Origin: Spirochaetota bacterium
GTDB lineage: Bacteria > Spirochaetota > UBA4802 > JAFGDQ01
Reading direction: 5' to 3'
DNA: 36,809 nucleotides
Assembly: GCA_016932015.1 (NCBI GenBank)
Contig: JAFGDQ010000095.1
Span: forward strand, 1 to 36,809
Shown here: piece by piece, positions 7,909-14,993 of the stretch
Layout of the letters: each line of letters begins with the position of its first letter
Position numbering within the stretch: the stretch's first letter is position 1
Made by a program: the position numbers and the translations under genes
The notes under the pieces: model-generated
The model's database searches: none
What the model saw: only the letters and a program-made list of their open reading frames with translations
What the model was told of the DNA's origin: nothing

Positions 7909-8751
7909 ATGATTTTAGCAATAGCCAGCGGAAAAGGAGGCACAGGCAAAACAACTATTTCTCTTGCAATTGCCTACTTTCTCAATAAAAGAAAAAAATC
8001 ATTGTCAATATTTGACTGTGATGTTGAGGAACCGAATGTAAATCTCTTCCTTAATTCAGACATAAAAGTTACTGAAACAGTATACATCCCGGTTCCTACG
8101 GTAAATGAGGAAAAGTGCAATGGATGCGGAAAATGCGAAGATATCTGCAAATTTAATGCAGTTGTACTTGTAAAAGGAAAACCGCTTATTTTCCCGGACA
8201 TATGCCATTCATGCGGTGGATGCAAGCTGGTTTGCCCCACAGGCGCGATGAACGAAGAAGTTAAGGAAATCGGAAAGCTTGAAGAAGGATATTTCGAAAA
8301 TATCAGATATATTGGCGGAACCTTAAAAATTGGAGAGGCAATTTCACCGCCATTAATCAATTCAGTTAAAAAGCATATTATTGAAAATGAAATAAATATA
8401 ATCGATGCTCCTCCGGGTACGACCTGTCCCGTTGTTGAATCGATAAAAGGCTGCGACTACCTCGTACTGGTCACAGAACCTACTCCTTTTGGTCTGCATG
8501 ATCTGAAACTGAGCGTTGGAATGGCAAGAGAGCTGGAACTGAACTTCGGAGTGGTAATAAATAAATCTGATATTGGAGACAGTAAGGTTGCTGAATACTG
8601 TAATGCCGAGAAAATAGATATTCTTGCAGAAATCCCGAATTCACTGGAGCTTGCCAGAGGATATGCTTCCGGTAATTTCATGAATGTATTTCTGGATAAT
8701 TTCAGCGATAAGGTGGAAAGAATAATAAGCAAGACAGGGATAGGAGTATAG
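7909..8751 (+). CDS. MinD-type ATPase with inserted ferredoxin domain (first copy)
   Basis: 280 residues. A deviant Walker A, GKGGTGKTT, is near residue 10, followed by FDCDVEEPN (Walker A'). Two 4Fe-4S motifs are inserted at about residues 66-110 (CNGCGKCEDIC and CHSCGGCKLVCP). IIDAPPGTTCP supplies Walker B and a further cysteine. This ferredoxin-containing MinD/Mrp-type ATPase family occurs in pairs in anaerobes and forms part of the Orp complex in Desulfovibrio, where it is thought to handle Fe-S or Mo-Cu clusters with ATP hydrolysis. AGGTG precedes the ATG by 7 bases. The next gene starts 2 bases after its stop, so the two are translated together and probably act as a heteromer. Confidence 0.93.
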   Translation: MILAIASGKGGTGKTTISLAIAYFLNKRKKSLSIFDCDVEEPNVNLFLNSDIKVTETVYIPVPTVNEEKCNGCGKCEDICKFNAVVLVKGKPLIFPDICHSCGGCKLVCPTGAMNEEVKEIGKLEEGYFENIRYIGGTLKIGEAISPPLINSVKKHIIENEINIIDAPPGTTCPVVESIKGCDYLVLVTEPTPFGLHDLKLSVGMARELELNFGVVINKSDIGDSKVAEYCNAEKIDILAEIPNSLELARGYASGNFMNVFLDNFSDKVERIISKTGIGV

Positions 8752-8753
8752 GA

Positions 8754-9617
8754 ATGAAAGAACTCGTAGTAATAAGCGGTAAAGGTGGAACAGGGAAAAC
8801 AAGCATAGTCGGAGCCCTTTCCGCAATCGCGGAAAACAAGGCTATGGCCGATTGTGATGTTGACGCATCTGATCTGCATTTAATACTGTCACCTACAATC
8901 AGAAAAAATGAACAGTTTACAAGCGGATTTATTGCGGAAATAAATAAAAATGAATGCAGCGCATGCGGAAAATGTATTGATTTATGCAGATTTAACGCAA
9001 TAACGGATGATTTTGTAGTAGACAGATTCAGCTGTGAAGGTTGTGGTGTATGTGCGTATTTCTGCCCTAAAGAAGCAATAACATTAAATGAAAATATTGC
9101 CGGTGAATGGTTTATATCCGATACCAGATACGGCCCCATGGTGCACGCCAGACTCGGTTTCGCTCAGGGGAATTCAGGCAAACTTGTCTCTCTTGTCAGA
9201 AAAGAGGCAAATGAAATTGCCAAAAATAATAATCTGGATCTCATAATCACAGATGGATCACCGGGAATCGGTTGTCCGGTAATAGCTTCCTTAACCGGAG
9301 CAAGCCTCATTCTGGTTGTGACAGAACCTTCTGTTTCCGGTATACATGACATGAAAAGAATTGCAGAGCTTACAAATCATTTTAAAATCAAAACTCTGGT
9401 ATGTATAAATAAATATGACCTTAGCAATGAAAATGCACAGCAAATCGAAGATTATTGTAAAAAAAATAATATAGAAGTAGTTGCAAAAATTCCATATGAT
9501 ACAGATTTTGTAAAAGCCCAGATTGAAGGTGAAACAATACTTCAGTATTCCGACGGAGAAGCTTCAAAAGAGATCCGGAATATGTGGGGAAAAATCAAAA
9601 CAATTATCATGCAATAA
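8754..9617 (+). CDS. MinD-type ATPase with inserted ferredoxin domain (second copy)
   Basis: 287 residues, a diverged paralogue of the preceding gene. Walker A is GKGGTGKTS, Walker A' is ADCDVDASD, and two 4Fe-4S motifs lie at about 64-106 (CSACGKCIDLC and CEGCGVCAYFCP). ITDGSPGIGCP replaces the APPG Walker B variant of its partner. It carries the WFISDTRYGPMVHARLGFAQGNSGKLV block typical of this subfamily, which the first copy has in a different form. The start is 2 bases after the upstream stop with GGAG overlapping that stop. The pair, with Mrp and NifX-like partners, matches the Orp complex. Cytoplasmic. Confidence 0.93.
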   Translation: MKELVVISGKGGTGKTSIVGALSAIAENKAMADCDVDASDLHLILSPTIRKNEQFTSGFIAEINKNECSACGKCIDLCRFNAITDDFVVDRFSCEGCGVCAYFCPKEAITLNENIAGEWFISDTRYGPMVHARLGFAQGNSGKLVSLVRKEANEIAKNNNLDLIITDGSPGIGCPVIASLTGASLILVVTEPSVSGIHDMKRIAELTNHFKIKTLVCINKYDLSNENAQQIEDYCKKNNIEVVAKIPYDTDFVKAQIEGETILQYSDGEASKEIRNMWGKIKTIIMQ

Positions 9618-9636
9618 TATTTATACGGAGGAAAAC

Positions 9637-10452
9637 ATGGTAATGCAGCAGGACGCCTTAAAGGCACAGCAAGATGAAAAAAAGTTACAGGAAAACCTGT
9701 CCAGAATTAAAAATAAACTGATTGTCCTTTCCGGAAAAGGAGGAGTCGGCAAAAGCACAGTAGCTGTTAATTTAGCGGTTAATCTTTCCTTAAAGGGATA
9801 TAAGACAGGACTTCTGGATGTTGATATCCATGGCCCCAGTGTGCCGACAATGCTCGGACTTGAGAATCATAAGCTGGGCAATGACGGTGAAAAAATAATG
9901 CCTGTAAAATTTAATGAAAACATGAAGGCAATTTCCATCGGATTTATGCTGGAAAAGCCGGAAGATGCAGTAATATGGAGAGGCCCTCTTAAATACAATG
10001 CTATTAAACAATTTGCCAGTGATGTAAACTGGGGAGAACTTGATTATCTGATAGTAGACTCTCCTCCTGGCACCGGAGATGAGCCTCTTTCAGTATGCCA
10101 GATAATTAAACCTGATGCCGCAATCGTAGTAACTACACCTCAGGACGTAGCACTTACAGATGTACGAAAATCTATTACTTTTTGTAACCATGTTAATATT
10201 CCTATTCGCGGCGTAATTGAAAATATGAGCGGATTCACATGCCCTCATTGCGGAAAAACAGTAGATATATTCAAGAAAGGAGGCGGAGAAAGAATTTCCA
10301 GAGAAATGAACGTACCTTTTCTGGGAAGCATCCCGATTGAGATTGACATCATGGAGAAAGGAGATTCAGGAAACCCTTTTATGAATAATCACCGGGGCGA
10401 AAGCGAATCGGTAAAAGCATTTGAAAAAATAATAAGTAAAATAACTAAATAA
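9637..10452 (+). CDS. mrp: Mrp/NBP35-family Fe-S cluster carrier ATPase
   Basis: 271 residues. The start at 9637 is chosen for the GGAGG 5 bases upstream; a longer reading from 9523 would lie inside the preceding gene. Walker A is GKGGVGKST, followed by LLDVDIHGPSVPTMLG, IWRGPLKYNAIKQF, VDSPPGTGDEPLSV and ENMSGFTCPHCGKTVDIF. The CxxC in the last segment is the cluster-bridging pair of ApbC/Nbp35 proteins, which dimerise around a 4Fe-4S cluster and hand it to apo-proteins. An Mrp-family gene is a fixed member of the Orp cluster in Desulfovibrio. It is 19 bases after the ATPase gene and 26 before the last NifX-like gene. Confidence 0.95.
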   Translation: MVMQQDALKAQQDEKKLQENLSRIKNKLIVLSGKGGVGKSTVAVNLAVNLSLKGYKTGLLDVDIHGPSVPTMLGLENHKLGNDGEKIMPVKFNENMKAISIGFMLEKPEDAVIWRGPLKYNAIKQFASDVNWGELDYLIVDSPPGTGDEPLSVCQIIKPDAAIVVTTPQDVALTDVRKSITFCNHVNIPIRGVIENMSGFTCPHCGKTVDIFKKGGGERISREMNVPFLGSIPIEIDIMEKGDSGNPFMNNHRGESESVKAFEKIISKITK

Positions 10453-10478
10453 AAATCAAAGGAAAAAGGGGCAATAAC

Positions 10479-10817
10479 ATGAAAATAGCAATCCCGTTAG
10501 CAAACGGAGCACTTTGTATGCACTTCGGTCACTGTGAACAATTCGCATTAGTTGAGGCAGACACAGAAAACAAAAAAATAACTTCCACAGAATTTGTAAC
10601 TCCCCCAGCCCATGAGCCAGGACTTCTTCCAAGATGGCTTTCGGAAAAAGGGGCAAAATGTATTATAGCAGGAGGTATGGGAGGACGTGCCGTGGAAATT
10701 TTTAACAGTCACAATATAAAGGTTATTACAGGTGCTCAGCCTGACGTACCTGAAAAGATAGTTGAGGCATATTTAAACAACACCCTTGTTACAGGCCAGA
10801 ATACCTGTGACCATTAA
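10479..10817 (+). CDS. NifX/NifB-type cluster-binding protein (third copy)
   Basis: 112 residues. MKIAIPLANGALCMHFGHCEQFALVEAD, PPAHEPGLLPRWLSEKGAKCIIAGGMGGRAVEIF, and IVEAYLNNTL are the landmarks of the subgroup found next to Mrp ATPases. The CMHFGHCEQF segment has two cysteines and two histidines well placed to bind a metal-sulfur cluster, unlike the other two copies. Full length. It ends the Orp operon; beyond it lie a folded-RNA candidate, a TTGC-N5-GCAA palindrome and a strong terminator. Probably the client or partner of Mrp; specificity unknown. Confidence 0.9.
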   Translation: MKIAIPLANGALCMHFGHCEQFALVEADTENKKITSTEFVTPPAHEPGLLPRWLSEKGAKCIIAGGMGGRAVEIFNSHNIKVITGAQPDVPEKIVEAYLNNTLVTGQNTCDH

Positions 10818-10818
10818 T

Positions 10819-10887
10819 TAGACTTGTTCATAAATAATGAATCGGAGATGATAAAATATCCATATTCCGGATTCCCCGGCAAGTCTA
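10819..10887 (+). ncRNA. Candidate folded RNA element after the Orp operon
   Basis: Three nested complementary segments are visible: TAGACTTG (10819-10826) with CAAGTCTA (10880-10887), GAATCGG (10839-10845) with CCGGATTC (10867-10874, one bulge), and GATA (10850-10853) with TATC (10857-10860). Together they form one long hairpin directly after the last stop codon. It does not match any RNA family I recognise. It could be the 3' end structure of the operon mRNA or part of a small RNA ending at 10989. Confidence 0.35.
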
Positions 10888-10911
10888 TCAATTATTTAAC
10901 CAATTTGCGAT

Positions 10912-10934
10912 TTATATTGCTTAACGCAATATAA
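10912..10934. promoter_or_regulatory. Orphan TTGC-N5-GCAA palindrome downstream of the operon
   Basis: TTATATTGC and GCAATATAA are perfect 9-bp arms around TTAAC. The arms are identical to those at 5946-5968. It lies after the last operon gene and beyond the stop codon of the convergent heptosyltransferase, so no protein gene starts nearby. It may be a looping partner or decoy for the activator, or control a small RNA. Confidence 0.65.
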
Positions 10935-10958
10935 GGCAGGGTTAAATAACAACATTAA

Positions 10959-10989
10959 GGGCAGGAATTTAATCCTGTCCTTTTTTTTT
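10959..10989 (+). terminator. Intrinsic terminator of the Orp operon
   Basis: GGGCAGGA (10959-10966) pairs with TCCTGTCC (10973-10980), one G-U, with a 6-base loop, followed by nine T at 10981-10989. Textbook rho-independent terminator on the plus strand, about 140 bases after the last stop codon. Confidence 0.92.
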
Positions 10990-11021
10990 ATTAATAATGT
11001 TTTTTCAAAAATCCGGAACAA

Positions 11022-12044
11022 TCAGGAAATAATCTTAATAACTGCCTGAAAGACTCTTTCAGGTTTTATTCCCACCATACATTCAAAATGATTTTCAGGG
11101 CATTTTCTTCCGCCATGCTTTCCGCACGGCCTGCATTGCAACGTATTGTTTTCAATAACGACAGATCCTGCGGATAAAGGTCCAAAGCCTAATGCCATTG
11201 TGGTTGCTCCGAAAATTGCCACTGCCGGTGTTTTCATTGCGGATGCCATATGCAGAGGAGCGGAATCATTGCATACAAGAACCCTGGTCATTGAAATAAC
11301 AGCTGATGATTCCAGTATTGAGAGTTCACCGGCAAGGTTTTTAACTCCTTTAACAGCAAGAGAGTCGCACAATTTTCTGTCTTCTTCTCCGCCAATTAAA
11401 ATTATTCCTGTTCTCTGCTCCGCAAGCATATGAATAAGTTCGCTGAAGTATTCAGCAGGCCATCTTTTGGTTTCCCATACGGATCCCGGAGCAATACAGA
11501 CGATTTTTTTATATTTATTTATCACGGGCTCTGTAAGATACTTTGCCCTGCTTAAATCTTCATCTGACGGAAATAAAACAGGGGCAGCCGGAGTCATACC
11601 GGACAATTTACTTCCAAATACTGTACGCAACAGCTCAAAATTCCGCTCTGTTTCATGAATACCTGTACGGTATTTTATCTTTCTGTTATAAAGAAAAGAA
11701 AGTGCGGAATTTTCAAATCCTGCCCGTCTTTTACCCTTTAGCAGAAATCCAAGCACAGAAGCTCTTACATACCTATGCGGAGAAATATAAACAGCGTTTT
11801 TATTTTCCAGGATTTTTCTGATTTTTGCTCTTAATTTTATTAGACCTGTAAAACCTTTATCTTTTCCTCTTTTATCATAAACCAGTATTTTGATTCTGAT
11901 ATCATTTTTTAAAATAGTTTCGCCTGCCGGAGTTGTAATAAAAATTATCTTGCTTTCAGGATCAACTTCCATGATTGTGGATATCATTGAGGTTGATAGA
12001 ATAATGTCCCCGATAAATGCCGTTTGGAAAATAATATAATTCAT
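11022..12044 (-). CDS. waaF: Lipopolysaccharide heptosyltransferase (glycosyltransferase family 9)
   Basis: 340 residues. Landmarks are QTAFIGDIILSTSMI near the N-terminus, IAPGSVWETKRWPAEYF (residues about 185-201), LIGGEEDR, and CNDSAPLHMASAMKTPAVAIFGATTMALGFGP, the GT9 donor-binding region. QCRPCGKHGGRKCPENHFECM at the C-terminus is the cysteine-rich segment seen in many heptosyltransferase II proteins. It transfers a heptose from ADP-heptose to the LPS inner core on the cytoplasmic side of the inner membrane, showing that the organism makes an LPS-type outer membrane. A single gene, divergent from the phosphatase gene and convergent with the Orp operon. Confidence 0.9.
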   Translation of the reverse strand: MNYIIFQTAFIGDIILSTSMISTIMEVDPESKIIFITTPAGETILKNDIRIKILVYDKRGKDKGFTGLIKLRAKIRKILENKNAVYISPHRYVRASVLGFLLKGKRRAGFENSALSFLYNRKIKYRTGIHETERNFELLRTVFGSKLSGMTPAAPVLFPSDEDLSRAKYLTEPVINKYKKIVCIAPGSVWETKRWPAEYFSELIHMLAEQRTGIILIGGEEDRKLCDSLAVKGVKNLAGELSILESSAVISMTRVLVCNDSAPLHMASAMKTPAVAIFGATTMALGFGPLSAGSVVIENNTLQCRPCGKHGGRKCPENHFECMVGIKPERVFQAVIKIIS

Positions 12045-12077
12045 TGTTAATACTACCCTGTAGTTAATTTTTATACC

Positions 12078-12107
12078 TTGATTTGATGTAAGTAAATATT
12101 ATACAAT
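12078..12107 (+). promoter_or_regulatory. Probable sigma70 promoter of the GAF-PP2C gene
   Basis: TTGATT at 12078-12083 and TACAAT at 12102-12107 are separated by 18 bases. The start site would be near 12114, about 80 bases before the proposed translation start. Confidence 0.45.
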
Positions 12108-12194
12108 GTAATAACATATTTTTCCAAAAAGAATAGTAAAGTCATTAATATTCTGCTTTTAATAAGTTTTATCAAGGATTTCCGGAGGTTTGTC

Positions 12195-13946
12195 ATAGAT
12201 ACGATAACATTAAATCTTTCCCTGGTAAGTGATATTAATAAAAAAATTAACTCTTCTATCGAGTTATCTGATCTTCTTGATGCTATTCTTGATAAAGCAA
12301 AAGCTCTTGTACAGGCTGAAGGGTCCTCACTGCTTCTGAATGATCCGAAAACAGGAGACCTGATATTTAATGTCGTGATTGGCGAGAAAGAAGAGATCAG
12401 AGGTCAGAAAGTTCCCCAGGGAGTAGGCATTGCAGGCACGGTAGCAGAAACCAGAAAGCCACTTATCGTAAACAATGTTCAGGATGACCCGAGGCATTTC
12501 AGCAAGATTGACAAAAATTTTGAATTTATTACAAAAAGTATTCTCTGCGTTCCTATGATGATTAAAGGCGAACTGACCGGAGTACTTGAAGCTGTAAATG
12601 CTATTGGCAGGAGCGGTTTCTCGGAATCGGATCAGGAACTGCTGTCCTATCTGGCTGAACAGGCCGCAATTGCAATCCATAACAGAATGCTTTATGACGA
12701 CCTTTCCAGAAGAATTAAAGAATTAACCGCACTTTACGATATTTCCCAGTCAATTTCTTTTGCCGATCCTGAAGAAAATATCTTCAATAAAATTATTATT
12801 TCACTTGCAGAGTCTCTGGACGTTGAAAAAGCCTCCATTCTTTTTTATGATGAGGATAAAGATAAATTTCAGATCGCGGCCGCATATGGCCTTCCAAAAC
12901 TTGAAAAAACCGAAAAAATTGAAATAAAAGAATCCATAGCCGGTTATGTATCAAAATCAGGGCAGCCGTTAATAATAGGAGATATCAAAAAAGAAATTAC
13001 GTTTCCTTTTGAAAAAGGAGAAGGTATTTATAAAACAGGCTCCTTCATATCTACTCCGTTAAGAATAAAAAACAGCATAATAGGAGTATTGAATATTTCC
13101 GACAAAAAAAATGGTGATGATTTCACTCCTCTGGATTATAAAGTTATTTCCACAATCGGTACAAATATAGCTGGTATTTATCAGGAATTTATATATCAGA
13201 AAAAAATTAAAGCACAGAAAAGGCTTTCGCAGGAAATTGACGTTGCCGCGGAAATACAGAGAAAAATACTGCCTGCTATTCCTGAAGAAATAAGCGGAAA
13301 TAAAATTGCCGCTTATAATAAACCGGCAAAGGAAATCGGCGGTGATTTTTATGACTTTTTCCATTTCGATGACGGGAAATACGCAGTACTCGTAGCTGAT
13401 GTATCAGGCAAAGGAATCCCTGCCGCTTTGTTTATGGGGCTTGCCAGAAATATATTACGCGCTGAAACAAGAATAAATAACCAGCCCGGGCGTCTTCTGA
13501 CAACTGCAAATCAGTACATTTTTCAGGATTCCGAACAGGCTATGTTTGTTACAGTGTTCTATATGCTGGTTGACCCGCACAACAATCTTATCTCATATGG
13601 GAGCGCAGGCCACAATGACCAGCTGTTCATAAAATCCGGAACTAATGAAGTAAAGCAATTAAACTCTATCGGGAAAGCTCTCGGAATAAGCGCTGATTCA
13701 AAATATGAAGAAAGAGTAGTCATTTATGAACCCGGAGATACAATAGTACTGTTTACTGACGGAGTGCTGGAATACCTGGGCGACGGCGATATCATTAAAG
13801 GCGAAGCTAAGCTCAGCCGGGAGTCGATCACTTATTTAAACAGGCATCCTAAAGATCTGATCAATCATTACAGGAAAGAACTTGAAAAAATTGATATTGA
13901 CGACGAATTTATAGATGACTTTACTATCCTGTCTATTAAATTTTAA
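12195..13946 (+). CDS. Two-GAF PP2C-type (SpoIIE/RsbU) phosphatase, apparent AUA start
   Basis: About 583 residues. The first GTG in frame is at 12375, but the frame is open and clearly GAF-like upstream (SLVSDINKKINSSIELSDLLDAI, AEGSSLLLND). The only well-placed ribosome-binding site is GGAGG at 12184-12188, whose 6-base spacing leads to ATA at 12195; no ATG, GTG or TTG fits. Two GAF domains cover about 5-165 and 185-330. After a coiled linker (EIDVAAEIQRKILP), the phosphatase domain spans about 385-583: GGDFYDFF, LVADVSGKGIPAALFM, SAGHND, LFTDGVLEYL and DDFTILSI, with the metal aspartates present. It should dephosphorylate an anti-sigma antagonist in a partner-switch pathway. No antagonist or anti-sigma gene is in this window. 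Confidence 0.88.
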   Translation: MDTITLNLSLVSDINKKINSSIELSDLLDAILDKAKALVQAEGSSLLLNDPKTGDLIFNVVIGEKEEIRGQKVPQGVGIAGTVAETRKPLIVNNVQDDPRHFSKIDKNFEFITKSILCVPMMIKGELTGVLEAVNAIGRSGFSESDQELLSYLAEQAAIAIHNRMLYDDLSRRIKELTALYDISQSISFADPEENIFNKIIISLAESLDVEKASILFYDEDKDKFQIAAAYGLPKLEKTEKIEIKESIAGYVSKSGQPLIIGDIKKEITFPFEKGEGIYKTGSFISTPLRIKNSIIGVLNISDKKNGDDFTPLDYKVISTIGTNIAGIYQEFIYQKKIKAQKRLSQEIDVAAEIQRKILPAIPEEISGNKIAAYNKPAKEIGGDFYDFFHFDDGKYAVLVADVSGKGIPAALFMGLARNILRAETRINNQPGRLLTTANQYIFQDSEQAMFVTVFYMLVDPHNNLISYGSAGHNDQLFIKSGTNEVKQLNSIGKALGISADSKYEERVVIYEPGDTIVLFTDGVLEYLGDGDIIKGEAKLSRESITYLNRHPKDLINHYRKELEKIDIDDEFIDDFTILSIKF

Positions 13947-13979
13947 TTGCGGTGAGACTCGCTCACATTTTCCGGTTAT

Positions 13980-14993
13980 ATGAAATTATTTAAATTTAAC
14001 AAAAGCAGAATAATTTTTCTGTTTGCAGGAGTAATTATATTACTTCTACTTTTTAAAAACTTCGGCATAAGCAAATTTTTTAACGATTTGCGCGAGATTG
14101 GATGGCGCTTCATTATTATTGTTTCACTTTTTCTCTTTAACAACGTTATTCTCACATTTGCCTGGAAAGTACTTATAAATTACCGGATAAAATGGCGAAA
14201 ATTTTATTTACTGGTTCTGGCACGAATAGCAGGAGACTCAACTTCATCAATCAATTCAATGGGTGCTGTTGCTGGAGAGCCTCTTAAAGCTATAATTATA
14301 AAAACTGTAGTCCCGTTCAAGACAGGACTTGCTTCAGTAATGCTTGACAGAACGGTTCATACACTCGCCAATATTCTTTTAATATTAACAGGAATTATTG
14401 CGAGCTTCTTCCTTCTTAACCTTCCTGTTTATATATCCATTGGACTTTTACTGGTTGTTTTATTATTCCTTGGTTTAATAATTTATATAATAATAAAACA
14501 GAAACAGGGTTTTCTTCAATTCATTATCAATAAATTACCGGCTAAATTCAGAATAAAAATATTAACAGATGAAAGAAGATCAAAGATAGAAGAGATTGAT
14601 AAAGAGATGGGATTCATCTGGAAATCAAAAAGAAATATTAAAAATTTTTACATTTCCCTTATTATGCGTTATGTATCAATATTGATAACAGGAACATTAG
14701 AAATTTACTTTATTCTGACATTTATAAATGAAAGTATCAGCATAATCTACTCAATGTTTGTCTATATTTTTTCGCTTTTCCTTACGAGTATAATTTTCTT
14801 TATGCCAGCTAACGTAGGGACAAGTGAAGCATCATATACACTGGCACTGAAATTTCTGGGTTATGATTCTGTGCTTGGTTTATCCGTCGGAATAATCAGA
14901 AGGCTAAGGACTTTCGTATGGTCAGGTATTGGAATGAGTATTTTATTTTATTTCGGATTAATAAACAGAAAAGAGGAAACGGAAGATGAGTAA
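13980..14993 (+). CDS. LPG-synthase-type (UPF0104) integral membrane protein
   Basis: 337 residues with about eight hydrophobic segments, beginning at residues 11-29. The family motifs NSMGAVAGEPLKA, ASVMLDRTVHTLANILLIL and FFMPANVGTSEASYTLALKFLGYD belong to the lysylphosphatidylglycerol synthase transmembrane region. These proteins flip or transfer lipid-linked groups in the inner membrane. The soluble C-terminal synthase domain of MprF is absent, so amino-acid transfer is unlikely. It follows the phosphatase gene after 33 bases, which contain a small hairpin (GTGAG/CTCAC, 13952-13966), and overlaps the radical SAM gene by 8 bases, so it is coupled to that enzyme. Substrate unknown. Confidence 0.85.
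   Translation: MKLFKFNKSRIIFLFAGVIILLLLFKNFGISKFFNDLREIGWRFIIIVSLFLFNNVILTFAWKVLINYRIKWRKFYLLVLARIAGDSTSSINSMGAVAGEPLKAIIIKTVVPFKTGLASVMLDRTVHTLANILLILTGIIASFFLLNLPVYISIGLLLVVLLFLGLIIYIIIKQKQGFLQFIINKLPAKFRIKILTDERRSKIEEIDKEMGFIWKSKRNIKNFYISLIMRYVSILITGTLEIYFILTFINESISIIYSMFVYIFSLFLTSIIFFMPANVGTSEASYTLALKFLGYDSVLGLSVGIIRRLRTFVWSGIGMSILFYFGLINRKEETEDE

Noticed and set aside
9523..10452. Longer Mrp reading from 9523
   Set aside because: It starts inside the upstream ATPase gene; the strong GGAGG supports the ATG at 9637.
6141..10817. Nitrogen fixation cluster because of NifX/NifB-like domains
   Set aside because: No nifH, nifD, nifK, nifE or nifN is present, and the ferredoxin-MinD ATPases and Mrp fit the Orp cluster instead.
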